Below, in pieces: positions 41,340 through 53,539 of a stretch of DNA of 64,000 bases; positions within the stretch are counted from its first letter, which is position 1, and each line of letters begins with the position of its first letter. Under the pieces are notes generated by a model that was not told the origin of the DNA, searched no databases, and saw only the letters and a program-made list of their open reading frames with translations. The stretch is from Acanthosepion esculentum (taxonomy: Eukaryota; Mollusca; Cephalopoda; Sepiida; Sepiidae). The stretch covers positions 23,635,190 through 23,699,189 of the forward strand of contig OZ038495.1 in the NCBI GenBank assembly GCA_964036315.1. Reading direction: 5' to 3'. The position numbers were made by a program, and so were the translations under genes.

Positions 41340-41815
41340 GAGTACCGTTGTCATATTTGGGCGGAGCTGCTGAGACCTCACTTTCCACTCTGCGAGTCCT
41401 TGTTGGAGAAGAATTATTTTCCACCCTCCAACCTCTCTCTCCCAGGCGGGATGTGGCAATCCTCTCACCACTCTATTGCTACTAAAATGGAAAGTGCTTG
41501 GTCGAACTACATTCCTTGGTTCCGCTAGGTCTAAACTTCACGGTTAGGGCCCAGCATGTCACTTACATTGTAGCAAACCATTCCCTCCGTATTCTATCAA
41601 CGACAAGTATATTCCAGTCAAACAGCTTCTTCCCGCTAACCACTGCTCCGTGAAACAGACTCCCAAGAGAATGTTTCCCTGAGTGCTACAATCTTAAGCT
41701 GTTCAAGTCTAGAATTAACTGTTATCTTTCCCTCCTTTCTATATAAACTACCCCTTAATATAAACTTCTACCTCGAGTGGCCCCGGCCTTGTACAGGGTG
41801 AAGCTTAATGTGAAA
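41338..41815 (+). mobile_element. Divergent Jockey/CR1-like LINE C-terminal region and 3' end
   Basis: Broken frames resemble the 13.8 kb fragment (ME-Y-C-H-I-W start; TTCTTCCCGCTAACCACTGC in place of the F-F-P-R-T-T region). It ends CTCGAGTGGCCCCGGCCTTG, a 3' end different from the main subfamily. A (TA)n array abuts the 5' truncation point. Confidence 0.55.
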
Positions 41816-42812
41816 AAAAAATCAAAAAATAAAAAGCAATGTCCAATCAAAAACGTCTGGAAACAGTAAAACTATTGCGATATTTTAAATTCGAAACATT
41901 AGAAAAGTAAATGAAGTCGATATTACCCGCAACAGAACCGAAGCTTCGTTATGTATGATAGTGGGCTGCAAACTGGTCAGTCATTCCTTGGTCAGGGTTA
42001 GACGTATAATTTTCCACTTTGTGAAATTGAGACACGGACAACCCAGATACAAAAGAAATAACGGTAAGTGTCTGTTGACAAGTTCAGCTGACATTTCTTT
42101 TTCTGTTAAATATGACTGATTTTAGATATTCTTATGTCACCACTTTCAACTGACGTCTTCTTTTTATAGCTTACCTATAATCATAGCCTATAATTTTGGA
42201 AAGTAAAAATTGCACTGAAATATGTTGGAAAATTTACAAGCTTTCATTTAAAATCGAGAAAATACGAGCTTTAAGTTAAATGGTCACATTATATGGGAAA
42301 AAGGAAGAGGTCAGTTTAAACTGACGCCAGGGGTACAAGGGTAAATAAATATCTTACTTCTGGCTACTCTGCAATAATCTATATAACGAAGATATCTTGC
42401 TACTGTTTTGGGGCTGATCTGAACATACTTCGCTATATCTGTAGCAGGGCAACGATTCTTAAAAATCCCCATCTAGTCACATGAAAACGCTTTCGTGATA
42501 GCGAAGGTTAATGTAACCGAGACGCGAGACCATGCAGTCTTCAATTGCATTTTCTTATTTATACAATGTTTGATGTTGATTCCTTTAATTTTCGGGTGTA
42601 TCAACAATTTCTTATGTTTTAGGGGTATGAAGCATTGTGAAACGATTTGCATTTGTCTTTCGCTATAATATTAAATTTAGCATTTGTTTGTTCATTAAAT
42701 ATAAAATCTGTTTAAATAATTATGTCCGTTTAGTTATGTTTTTTTAAAATATATAAATAGATGATTTACATATTTTAAAAGGTTTTATTCTTGTTCACTT
42801 TTGCGGGTTTAG
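41816..42812. other. Intronic stretch before exon D, nothing recognised
   Basis: AT-rich, stops in all frames. A 30-base pyrimidine-rich stretch precedes exon D. No repeat partner found within the window. Confidence 0.5.
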
Positions 42813-43031
42813 GCTTGTCCCAGAGTCACCCCGTTGGTTGATGATTGTAAAGAGAGAAAAAGAAGCTGGAAAAATCTTAAATAAAATGGCGGAAATAAAC
42901 AAGAGTAACTTTCGTTATGAACCGAAACATGAAATAGAAATATCTAACAGTAACGACAGAAACGTCAAAATATGGAAAATCTTCACTGTTCGAACTCTTC
43001 TGAAAAGGACCTTAATTTTGATGTTCACCTG
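42813..43031 (+). CDS. SLC22-family transporter, exon D (PESPRWL and large cytoplasmic loop)
   Basis: The 219-base exon is preceded by ..TTTTGCGGGTTTAG and followed by GTAAGA. It enters in phase 2, completing a tryptophan, and leaves in phase 2. The product reads WLVPESPRWLMIVKREKEAG, a charged loop, then KIFTVRTLLKRTLILMFTW. PESPRWL after segment 6 is the strongest SLC22 signature. The loop between segments 6 and 7 often carries kinase sites in this family. In vertebrates this region is commonly split in two exons; here it is one. Confidence 0.92.
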
Positions 43032-43339
43032 GTAAGAGACATTATACTTTACTTTTCGTTTTTGTACACAGCTGTAAAGATTGCCACCCAAACAGACACA
43101 CGAACATTTACACTTACCCGCATCCACCTGCACTGCATGAATAATAATTTTGCTTTTTCTTTTTGCAGACAGGTACAAAGCTTATCACTCCACCCACGTC
43201 CAACCGAATTGCATTATAAAATGCTATATCTTTTGTAAAGATTTATTACGCTTATCGCTATGAGAGAACACCAAACAAAACATATAATGTATGTCTGTGT
43301 GTACAATATAATGTATGGAAAATATCTACATCTATGGGA

Positions 43340-43342
<3 letters not shown>

Positions 43343-43382
<40 letters not shown>
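43343..43382. repeat. (TA)n microsatellite
   Basis: Pure TA run in the intron after exon D. Confidence 0.95.
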
Positions 43383-43384
<2 letters not shown>

Positions 43385-43484
43385 AAAGACATTTATATAT
43401 ATTATGTTTAACGTTCTTTTTATAGATACAAGTATTTAAGCAAATGTTAAATGTCTTTAAAATAAATTGTCGGACTATGTCCAA

Positions 43485-43490
<6 letters not shown>

Positions 43491-43552
<62 letters not shown>
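43491..43552. repeat. (TA)n microsatellite
   Basis: Pure TA run. The following AAGGTGTGCTATATTTATGGG also occurs (with small changes) at 55115-55136. Confidence 0.95.
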
Positions 43553-43556
<4 letters not shown>

Positions 43557-43629
43557 GAAGAAATATAATCTTAAGGTGTGCTATATTTATGGGATAAAGT
43601 GCTCAATATTAGAGAAAGAGCGTGTGTAA

Positions 43630-43689
43630 ATATAAAAGTGAACATTGAAGTCAACACTTAGAGTCTCTAAGTGTTGACTTCAATGTTCA

Positions 43690-43698
<9 letters not shown>
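43630..43698. repeat. Perfect 69-base palindrome (34-base arms, one-base centre)
   Basis: The left arm starts ATATAAAAGTGAACATTGAA and ends CACTTAGAG. The right arm is its exact reverse complement with a single T between them. A (TA)n array (to 43738) follows directly. On either strand this would fold into a hairpin with essentially no loop. Confidence 0.95.
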
Positions 43699-43739
<41 letters not shown>

Positions 43740-43746
<7 letters not shown>

Positions 43747-44200
43747 CGGGTGTAACAGCAAAATTGACCAATTGTTAGATTAAGCTTTGAACCATTGTAT
43801 CTTAGAAATGATTAAATGATTAAAGATATATTACTGGAATTCTCCGAGGTTTTTATATAACTATTAGACTCTACTTTGAACAATACGACTGTATTTTGGT
43901 GAGATATTAATCGTGACGATGTTTAGTTGAAATGATGATCGCTCTTCCTGTTTTGACCTCATGGTCCAGTTTTCCTCTCTACCGTTCCCTCTTTTAAGAA
44001 CTTATTCACCGTCCTCTTGATGGTTCTTGAATGGATTTTGAAATTGGAAACCAAAGTATAAATGTTGGTACCATTAATAAAGGCCTGAATGATCTTTTTC
44101 CTCTGACCACTGAGAAGATATAGTGGCGCTGACACAAAACGATTTTAACCTGTTCTATTTCTAACTGAATAACTCTATTTGACTCAAATTGTGTCAAGCT
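43740..44200 (-). mobile_element. Tc1/mariner-like transposase N-terminal fragment (tentative)
   Basis: Broken reverse-strand frames resemble a transposase N-terminal DNA-binding region: IQAFINGTNIYTLVSNFKIH-like text followed by SRTIKRTVNKFLKEGTVERK-like text, with frameshifts. No catalytic motif is present, and terminal repeats were not identified. Confidence 0.4.
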
Positions 44201-44215
44201 ATTTATTTAAGCGTT

Positions 44216-44600
44216 TCACCCCAAGCAATGCGGGAGTGTCACTAGCACACAAGGGGTTAAAGAGAGTGGGAGCAAGAGTAAAGAGGCGTGATTGAGGAAA
44301 GAATGAAGAGAAGGGCGAGGAATTAGATCAAGGCATATGAAGATGTCGATTGACATTACATTTGAATATTTGAAGATTATAGCTATCAGGGAAGCAAGTA
44401 AGTAGAAGGGTGTTCCACAGACGGAAAGTGCGAGACATGAAACTATTAGAGTAGAAGAGACGACTACATTTAACCGTTTCAACAGTGAAAGGGTGGGACT
44501 GAGATGCCGACCTAATAGCACACTTAAATTCATGCAGTTTGGGAAACATAGAAAGTAGCAGTTACCATGAAAGTATTTGTAGAAAAGACAGAGGGAAGCG
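44216..44600 (-). pseudogene. LINE C-terminal region
   Basis: The frame 44549-44328 contains HPFTVETVKCSRLFYSNSFM, then SRTFRLWNTLLLTCFPDSYN and FKCNVNRHLHMP before the stop. The RT connection to the YADDT piece is deleted. Confidence 0.75.
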
Positions 44601-44606
44601 ATGGCA

Positions 44607-45584
44607 CTATTTGCTATTGGGGCAAGAGTAAATAGTGGTGTCGTCTGCATAGATGCCTACTTGGGAACTGATGACATCGGGAAGATCGTTAATGAAGATC
44701 AGAAACAGTGTAGGACCCAGGATAGAGCTTCGGGGAACCACTGCGCTCGTGAGAAAGGAACTGGAGGAGAGTCTCTTTAGGACGACCTTCATTACACGGT
44801 TTGACAGGAATGATGTGCTTAAATCAATTTTCGTCCTGAAATTCCGTATCCCTGAAGCTTACGAAGAAGGTCGGCATGTCAAACGCTTTAGAGATATCTA
44901 GAGCCATGGCTCAAGCTTCTCCGTTATTGAGAACTGCTTGGTAAACTAATTCAGTGACGACCGTCAGCACATCAGCGGTAGATCGGGCAAAGCGGAAACC
45001 ATATTGCTTGTCAGAGAGCAGATCATGAGATGTAAGGTGCTTAACCACTTCGGCGTTGATTAAAGTTTCGAAGACTTTGCCGAAGAGTGGTGGGAGACTG
45101 ATAGGACAGTAGTTAGATAGGTCAGAAGGGTTTCCATTCTTAAGGACAGGTACAACAGGTGAGGACTCCCAACAGGCTGAAAAGCAAGAGTCAGCGAGGC
45201 AGTAGTTATATAGTTTGGAGAGGACAGGAGCCAGCTCAGGAGCACATTTCTTCAGGATAACGGCTGTTATTCCGTCCCCACCGCTAGCTTTTTGGGAGTC
45301 TAATTTAGAGACGATGCCCAATACCATCGATGGCGTTATGTGCAACTCGCTGAATAGAGACTCATTTCTCGGGGAAAATCGGGTGTGGGTATACCGAATG
45401 AGTCGAACGTTGAATTGGATGAGGATTTCCGAGCAAAGCATTCAGCCTTATCAGCTGAGGATGTCAGGACCTCAAATTGATTGAATAAAAGAGGTATTGT
45501 GGATTTGCTGCTGTTCATTACGCTTTTGCAGAGACACCAATAATCTTTGGAACCGAATGTGCGATATGCAATACGTTGTTTCAT
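44607..45584 (-). pseudogene. LINE reverse transcriptase, fingers to YADD
   Basis: The frame 45441-44911 reads SKLDSQKASGGDGITAVILK, LSKLYNYCLADSCFSACWES, NGNPSDLSNYCPISLPPLFG and TSHDLLSDKQYGFRFARSTA. The frame 44792-44607 reads LGPTLFLIFINDLPDVISSQ and IYADDTTIYS. The palm-A region between (near 44900-44800) is in a different frame. All reading pieces are the standard order of a non-LTR RT. Confidence 0.8.
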
Positions 45585-45722
45585 TTTTTCAGCAAATAGT
45601 GACTTTGCTTCATTGAGGACATGCTTTCACTCATTATGGCCCGAGTCAAAGAGACGCCTGTTGCAATATGAGATGTCGCTACAGTACAGATGGAAGAAGT
45701 GATTCCTATAGGCAATAGCAGC

Positions 45723-46361
45723 TCAGAAAGGTGATGAGTGCGATTTAAATTTATATTTTCTTGCGAGGATGAAAGCCTCGATGTCAGCTTTTATACAGGA
45801 GGAGACCTGGGAAGCGCATTTTTGAACGGAGAGATTAAAGACCACATTCCAGGGGACATCGCGAAGGAAACCCCAGAACGAGTCCCTGTCAGCTCGTTCA
45901 TAACAGAAAGATTTTCTGTTGGTAGGAGTATCTTTGCTGGGGGAGGAGTCGAAGGAGATGTTAACAGATATTACAGCGTGACCAGAGTTGCCATGAGGGC
46001 AGAGCTGCGTGACACGACAAAATTCGGGGATGGAGGTGAAACAGAGATCGAGAAGGGAAGCCATAACATTCTGGTTATTGAAGAAACGTGTAGGAAAGTC
46101 GGCCACTTTTGTGAGGGATTGAGTAATTGAAAAGTTAAGGGTTCGTATGCCAGCAAGGTCAGTTACAGAGTTTTTAAGCCACTTATGGTGGGCGTTAAAG
46201 TCACTGAACACGAATGTATGTGAAACGGATGAAGAGAGATAGCCTTGTCTATATTGTAGCAAATGCTATCGAGTACACCACAGTCTTGGGAGGATGGAGA
46301 GCGATAGTAGAAGAAGAGGTACCTTACAACATTGAGGAGAGATAGACGGAGACACATGTAT

Positions 46362-46424
<63 letters not shown>

Positions 46425-46780
46425 AGAGAGATAGTTCTCAACGAGGAACGATTCCACACTGCAGAAGTTGGTTCAAATCCCACCGATGTTGGAAAAGGAA
46501 ATGTGAAAGGCTTCAGGTGATTTTTTGGGAGCCGGTTTACGTTTACTTTTTTGATCGTTTGTTGTGATGTTGGGTAATGTAGGTAATGAAAATGAGGAGG
46601 CCTGAAGTAGTAGTAGCAGGCGGTCATCATATGTGACATGGGCAGAAAGGAGCTGGCGAAACCTGCAACATAATGTGGCCTTAGGCTTGTAAGGACACCC
46701 TTCCAAGCGCGATATGGCACTACAAGCGCCCCGATATTAGGCAACTGTTGATCAGAACAGCGTCTCAAGACGCTACACAA
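45723..46780 (-). pseudogene. LINE apurinic-type endonuclease, broken
   Basis: The frame 46262-45723 contains FVFSDFNAHHKWL (the G/S-D-F-N-x-H catalytic motif), LDLCFTSIPEFC and HGNSGHAVISVNI (in place of S-D-H; Asp to Gly). The N-terminal piece 46706-46473 contains FHISFSNIGGI, the usual endonuclease start. Between them is a TCTC expansion of about 60 bases, read as SLSLSL. Because the catalytic Asp of 'SDH' is Gly, the enzyme would be inactive even if in frame. Confidence 0.7.
46366..46421. repeat. (GA)n microsatellite inside the LINE endonuclease region
   Basis: Pure GA run (TC on the coding strand). Confidence 0.95.
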
Positions 46781-47045
46781 GAATTAGGGCTCATAACAAC
46801 CAGAAAACTGTCTACCTGGTACCTTCAGAATGAAGAGACATTGCCACAGACTGCACACATCACAAGAGAATCACGACATTACTACTACGGAGACCAGAGA
46901 AAAGGAAAGGAAGTTTCGGGAAGCATGTTATCTCAAAAACCTGGTAAAAGAAACTCGCTTAGTTTAGTACATTTTTTTTAGATATATTTAGATGGACAGT
47001 TATCGCATGCTGTTACACGATTTGGACAATTTTCCCTTTATCAAC

Positions 47046-47048
<3 letters not shown>

Positions 47049-47108
<60 letters not shown>
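47049..47108. repeat. (TA)n microsatellite
   Basis: TA run adjoining the 5' end of a truncated SINE. Confidence 0.95.
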
Positions 47109-48300
<1,192 letters not shown>

Positions 48301-48317
48301 TACCGTTGCGGGCTTAA

Positions 48318-48840
48318 TTATTTGAAGTTAGCGATCTTGTCCCGAATGGCAGAATGCACAAAATTAAGAGGATACCCATTGCTACATAGAGTCCTTTTCA
48401 CAAAATCGATTTCACTATCCAGGAAAACCTCAGAACAAATCATCAATGCCCTATGCATCAAAGTTTTGATGAAGTTTATTTTCTGCGTCTTTGAACAAAA
48501 GGAATCCCAACGCGTGTACAAACCGGCAAAAGTAGACTTCCTATATACTGAGATCCAAAACAATGTTGGAGTACAATACACCAATAAATTCAAAAAAGCA
48601 AGTTGAGAATTTTTTTCTTCAGCTTCATCGTTAAATAAACAAAAAGTATCGTCCACATACCGACAATATAATTGAGGACGAAGTGAACTACAAAGCGATC
48701 TCTCCTCATGAAAACCGACAAATATATTTCCCAGTGCAGCGCTCAAAGGGGAACCCATGGCAACACCATCAATCTGTAAATACATAATGTTATCAAAGCT
48801 AAATTCAACAGATGAGGTGAAAATTTTCATCAGTTCTCAT
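48318..48840 (-). pseudogene. Penelope-like reverse transcriptase fragment
   Basis: The 170-codon minus frame (48830-48318) reads YLQIDGVAMGSPLSAALGNI (RT motif B region), LYCRYVDDTFCLFND (motif C, YVDD), then after an apparent in-frame deletion SVYRKSTFAGLYTRWDSFCS and TLMHRALMICSEVFLDSEID. These are hallmark motifs of Penelope-like RT. The open frame is kept in spite of the deletion. Motif A and the GIY-YIG region are absent. Confidence 0.85.
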
Positions 48841-50117
48841 ACATCCCATACTCTCTATGAGAGGGTTGTCTCAACATAAGGTCGCCAAGTGGATCGCTAT
48901 AGTGTTGCAACCTGTTTTACAACGCTATAGTTCTTTCTGTATAAAGGATTTTTTTCTTTTACAGATCGTATCCAGAATTGTTCTCGTAAGTTCATGTGTT
49001 CATTTGATGTGTGCTCTTTATTTATTTGTGTTCCTCTTTTCGAGACAATATTTGTTGTGACTTTCTTTATCGCTGCTGTTTGTCTTATTCGGATATTCCT
49101 GAAAAAGTGTTCTTTGAACTGATGAAATTTGCCACCTGTTGAATTTAGCTTTGACAGAACAGAAAAAGGATTGTCTTAAAAATTTGTTTTATAAACAGTA
49201 TTTCTGTTTTCGGGGAAATTTTTCATGTGTTGAGATCTTTAAACATTTTTATTTTTTAAGCGATCATTTTCACGGTTTTATCTTTCTAGAAATGTAAAGA
49301 ATAGGGACTAGAAATTTTATTTTGATTACTAGCCGTAAATAGCAGGACAGACCGGGTTCTATAGCCTTATATGGCAACCGGTCTACCGCAGAAAGAAATG
49401 GCAACCTACTGTGGTAAAAAATCTGCCTCGTTAGTCATGTATCGAAGATACATGATCGCCTAAGCGTGTGTCACGTATGGCATATAACTGACTGACATAG
49501 AACTCAGTTTTGGGGTCAATTGTGGAGATTTATCCTTGTCAATTCACTGTCCTTTGCGTTGAAAATTGCCTTGTGTAACTCATTTTTATTATGCTATGAT
49601 ATATTTTGGAACACTTAGTTGAATGATATACTCAGTATTAAAATTGCTTCCCCAAAACGGAAATTAATTAACCTAATAGTTTCTAAAGAGTTATTCAAAC
49701 TTAACAGAAATTAAAAAGGTCTACTTTATAAATTTTCCAAGAAAATCTTAATTTCCGATACTGTAATTATTTCCTCTTCTAATATATAGCTTACAGAGAT
49801 GAATTACTAGGTGAGCGTGACGCCATTTTGTAGAATTTAGGTGATGAAATCGTGACTCCATTATCCCTAAATGTAGAGACGCCATTTATAAACATTCTAG
49901 CGTCTCGCTATGCTCCGGTGCTTAAACGCATTTTGTAATATTACTTTTTTTATTTTATTTTTTATCAGTTTTTCTATTTTCTGCTTGCTTTGTGTCTTGA
50001 GGCGTTTATTTCTTTTGATTTTTAAATATTCATTATTTCTACTTGTGTTTTATTACTTCTCTCTATTATGAAATTTATATGACATTTTGATGCTTATTTT
50101 TTCTCTCATTTCTCTAG
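48841..50117. other. Intronic stretch before exon E
   Basis: AT-rich. A short hairpin ATGTATC GAA GATACAT lies at 49437-49453. A GC-richer segment (49330-49560) has no ORF or tRNA-like features that I can support. Confidence 0.4.
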
Positions 50118-50344
50118 GGCAACAGTAATATTCGTTTACTACGGATTGACTCTGAACGTCGGTGTCCTGGCGGGTAATGTTTACCTTAATTTATTTCTGA
50201 ATTCCCTCATCGAAATACCAGCGATTCTTCTCAGCATCTTCTTTGTGGATCGTTTTGGGAGAAGGAAATTGACTCTTTTCTTCATGCTCACCGGTGGTAT
50301 AACTGGTATGCTTACCCTTTTCCCATATCTGTACGCATCAAAAG
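50118..50344 (+). CDS. SLC22-family transporter, exon E (membrane segments 7-9)
   Basis: The 227-base exon is preceded by ..TTTCTCTAG and followed by GTAAGA. It enters in phase 2, completing tryptophan, and leaves in phase 1. The product reads WATVIFVYYGLTLNVGVLAG, NVYLNLFLNSLIEIPAILLS, IFFVDRFGRRKLTLFFMLTG and so on to LYASKG. VDRFGRRK is the second, C-terminal copy of the major-facilitator loop signature between segments 8 and 9. The Y-Y-G-L-T-L-N and L-A-G-N-x-Y-L-N elements are typical SLC22 features. Confidence 0.92.
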
Positions 50345-50900
50345 GTAAGAGCTTATCATTTTTTATATGTTTTCAACCAGGATAGACTATTTCGATTCTA
50401 ACAAATGTTTGAAATTCTGAGAAGGGATATTATCGGGAAAACATTTTTATTTTATCTTATCTTTATTAAATACAAAAATGTAAGCAGTTGAACAAATTTA
50501 ATAAAAAACATACGCACAATACGGATCTAGAATGGACATTTATCGCCACCCTTTCTGAGCCACTGTACAAGCAGCAGGCAAAGTACTTTTTAGGAGAAGT
50601 TGATGGAAATGTTAGGTAAGTAATATATTTAACGCTAAATTATCCAAACGTTTAGGTAACTATCACCTATGTGCACTGACTATATCAGTAGCTATATATA
50701 GTGAGCATAGGATATACCTGGGGGTTTGCTTCGGGAATTTCTAGCCTGCCACCCGATTTCCTGTCTTTTAGTAGTGTATTCTCTTTTACAATAAACCTCT
50801 CTTCTTTCATTTACGCGCGTGTTGCTGTTCATTCACTCGAGTAACTTCTTTGTCTGTTTGTAACCTTTTTAAGTATACAACAATAACACATCGTATTTGC

Positions 50901-50967
<67 letters not shown>
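50901..50967. repeat. (AAT)n microsatellite
   Basis: About 22 AAT/ATA units. The poly-Ile ORF on the reverse strand is an artefact. Confidence 0.95.
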
Positions 50968-52070
50968 TAATTTTTAGAATATGATACTATATCGTATTTA
51001 TAGAATTTTTGGACCGTCAAAGCTGTTGTTTTTTTCTTTTTAAGGCAACAACTTGATCTAAATTGAAAAAAGGAAAGGTAGTTTATATTTTATAATGATT
51101 CTTCCGATAAATAATTGGTTAGAAAAGAGTTCAAGATGCTAAGGATATTTTAACAACTGTAATGTTTGTGAGGTATCTTATAATAACTTAAAAACGTGAT
51201 GTGTCTTATAACAGCTTAAGAATGACCAGCGCCATGTTCGTTTTATTTGCAATTTCGATGTGGTGACATAGCACGCTTGAGATTTTAAATATTATTGACA
51301 TAATGGAACAAAAGAAAAATAAATGTTGCACTAAAAGATTCATGAAGAAGTCTTAATTTTTTCAGCAGGATTATTGAAAAAATATCACGCAACTTGAAGG
51401 GAAAATGTTTTGCTAAATGCGACAGATAATAAAAAGATTCATTTTAGGAAGATCTTTCTTTAATAATATTAAATTACAAAGTCTGGAATGAAGCCATAAA
51501 GCGTACCACGATTTGAAAAATGCCTTCTCGCACGTCTGTAATAATCACAAAGATCTGATGACGAAATCATCCCTCTATAATGCAACAATGTTATATGTAA
51601 AAACGTGTTTTCATTGGTATGATTATATTTCGCTGGAAGAAAGTTATCGCGGTTTTTAAACAAATTTATTGTCATACTAACCTTCTGGCCAATCAGATGT
51701 TTACCAAGCTTGGCTTATTGCAACACAAACTGAAGTATAGTTAGGTTAATAGGAAACTATGTTATGCCAGTCATATAAATTAGAATGTTATTTTTACCTT
51801 GAAAATCAGCATTAAAATGTTGATTTATAACTACCTGGAACGCCAATGTTGTGGCGAATATAAGATAGTAACTCTCACTTATTAGATTAGTTAGGATTTT
51901 ACAAACCAAATTGTTTCGCACTGGTGAATTATTAAACACAAGATATAATTAATACTGAATATTAAATGCCAGATAAATATATACGCCCAGATAAATATAT
52001 CTGTTAGGCACAGTATAATTTTTATGAAAATTTTGTAGATGAATAGTTGTGCTGTGCTATTCATACAAAC
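50968..52070. other. Intronic stretch, nothing recognised
   Basis: AT-rich. Short chance ORFs at 51469-51939 on the minus strand have no domain. Confidence 0.5.
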
Positions 52071-52074
52071 CTGC

Positions 52075-52440
52075 TCATATTGCTTTTATATCAGTTGTTA
52101 TTTTTACAACGTTTCGACAGTTATACCTTTCAACTTCTTCAGGTACATTTTTCCGTACTCAGTAACTTTGTTGGAATTTCGCAACGAACTCTTTATTCAA
52201 TCGACGAGGATAGCTTGTTCTCATTCTGCGTTCCATGCATAGGAAATATTTCATATCAGTTAATACTAGCCAATGTTATTCATATTCGTGTCGCTGTCCG
52301 TTTCTTCCATTGAATTAAAACATATCGTATTTCATTTGTACCCACTCCAGTGTTTGAACTCACATCTTTGAGGGAACCGAATATGTTATTAATGTTTTAT
52401 ACCACTATGCCATCTATTTCTCGAGACTATGCCAACTCTA
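52075..52440 (-). mobile_element. Divergent tRNA-headed SINE
   Basis: On the reverse strand the head has an A-box-like TGGCATAGTGGTATAAAAC and a B-box-like GATGTGAGTTCAAACACTGG. The body has CCTGAAGAAGTTGAAAGG and ACTGTCGAAACGTTGTAAAA. The layout equals that of the 10848 SINE, but sequence between the landmarks differs, suggesting a related family with the same 3' module. Confidence 0.6.
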
Positions 52441-52514
52441 ATTCAAAATCTTACATGTATTTGTTTATCTCTCTTGTTTATGGTTTCATTGTTTAAGTAT
52501 TAACGTTCTGTTTT

Positions 52515-53030
52515 AATCCTTTCATCCCAAGCAAGGCGATAAAGTCACTAAAACGCAGGGGTTTACTGAGAGTGAAATAATATGAGAGAAATCATTATTA
52601 AGGAGAGTGAACAAAAAAAAACGAATTAAAAGAGACAGAAGATGACGATTGATATTGTATTTAGTTTTGAAGATCAAAGTTGACAGAAAAGCAAGAAACA
52701 GGTAAAGAGTTCCACAAGCAAGAAGTACAAGATAAGAAACTCTTTGCATAGTACTTAGAGTTACGTGTAGCAATTTTAACAATAAAATGATGAGACCTCG
52801 CCGCCAATCTAGTACAGCGCTTAAATTTGTAAAGACGAGCTACCAAAGAAGGAAGCTTATCAGAAGTGTCATCATGAAAATACTTGTAGAGAAAGCATTA
52901 AGAAGCAAACTCATGCCGGTGGGAAAGTGGCTGTTGTTGAGATGAGATGCCAGGTTAGAACCAATAACATAGCATATTCTTTGGATGTTGTCAAGATAAC
53001 AGAAAGATTCAGTTTTTGTACGTAAAGTTC
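52515..53030 (-). mobile_element. Jockey/CR1-like LINE 3' end, truncated
   Basis: The reverse-strand end is CGCCTTGCTTGGGATGAAAGG. Broken frames upstream give a SCLWNSLPVSCF motif (52846-52661) and an FKxxINRH-like motif. It ends less than 100 bases before exon F. Confidence 0.7.
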
Positions 53031-53128
53031 TATAAGGCTGTCAAATGTATATCGGTTACATTCTTCTCAACTTCAGTAAATACAATCCTTTAAATATTAC
53101 ATTTGGATTTTAATTTTCTTACTTTCAG

Positions 53129-53310
53129 ATCAGTTCTGGACGATAACGGCGCTGACCACATTCAGTAGAATGTGTATATCAGGAGCTCTTTCAGTGATTA
53201 GTCTTTACACGTGCGAACTTTACCCTACATGCATTCGAAATTCTTCAGTTGGATTTTTTGGCTCCGTTTCGAGGTTTGGAGGCGTTTTCTCGCCCTACAT
53301 CATGGGCATC
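53129..53310 (+). CDS. SLC22-family transporter, exon F (membrane segments 10-11)
   Basis: The 182-base exon is preceded by ..TTTCTTACTTTCAG and followed by GTATGT. It enters in phase 1, completing an aspartate, and leaves in phase 0. The product reads DQFWTITALTTFSRMCISGA, then LSVISLYTCELYPTCIRNSS and VGFFGSVSRFGGVFSPYIMGI. T-x-E-L-Y-P-T-x-I-R-N is a core SLC22 motif between segments 10 and 11. Reading past the donor gives a longer ORF to 53538 that loses family similarity, which supports splicing at 53310. Confidence 0.92.
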
Positions 53311-53539
53311 GTATGTATGACACATTTTTGGAACGTATTAGGTTGTTTAAGTCTAGACACGCATACAATGAAAGGCGATGTATACATACTCATCGTAATC
53401 GTCTCATTTAAAATATTTGCATATTTATCTTGTAACGTCAGTGAACATATTCCGGCCAAATGCCCCCCATCCCCACCAGCCGGTTTGCAACTAAACGAAA
53501 TAAATAAATATTTGATTAAAAATTTTCAATGTGGCTGAT

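Larger units (their letters stand above)
44205..46780 (-). mobile_element. Jockey/CR1-like LINE, long but broken copy
   Basis: From 5' (46780) to 3' (44205) on the minus strand: an endonuclease start, a (TC)n expansion, the rest of the endonuclease (46262-45723), a linker, RT fingers and palm (45584-44911), a YADDT piece (44792-44607), then a deletion to the C-terminal region and the family's GCATTGCTTGGGGTGAAACGC end. Frameshifts and internal deletions make it inactive. It is the most complete copy of the family whose truncated tails are scattered over the window. Confidence 0.8.

Noticed and set aside
53170..53538. Longer coding exon reading through the donor at 53310
   Set aside because: Similarity to SLC22 stops at ..PYIMGI, a GTATGT donor follows, and exon G continues the family sequence in the matching phase.
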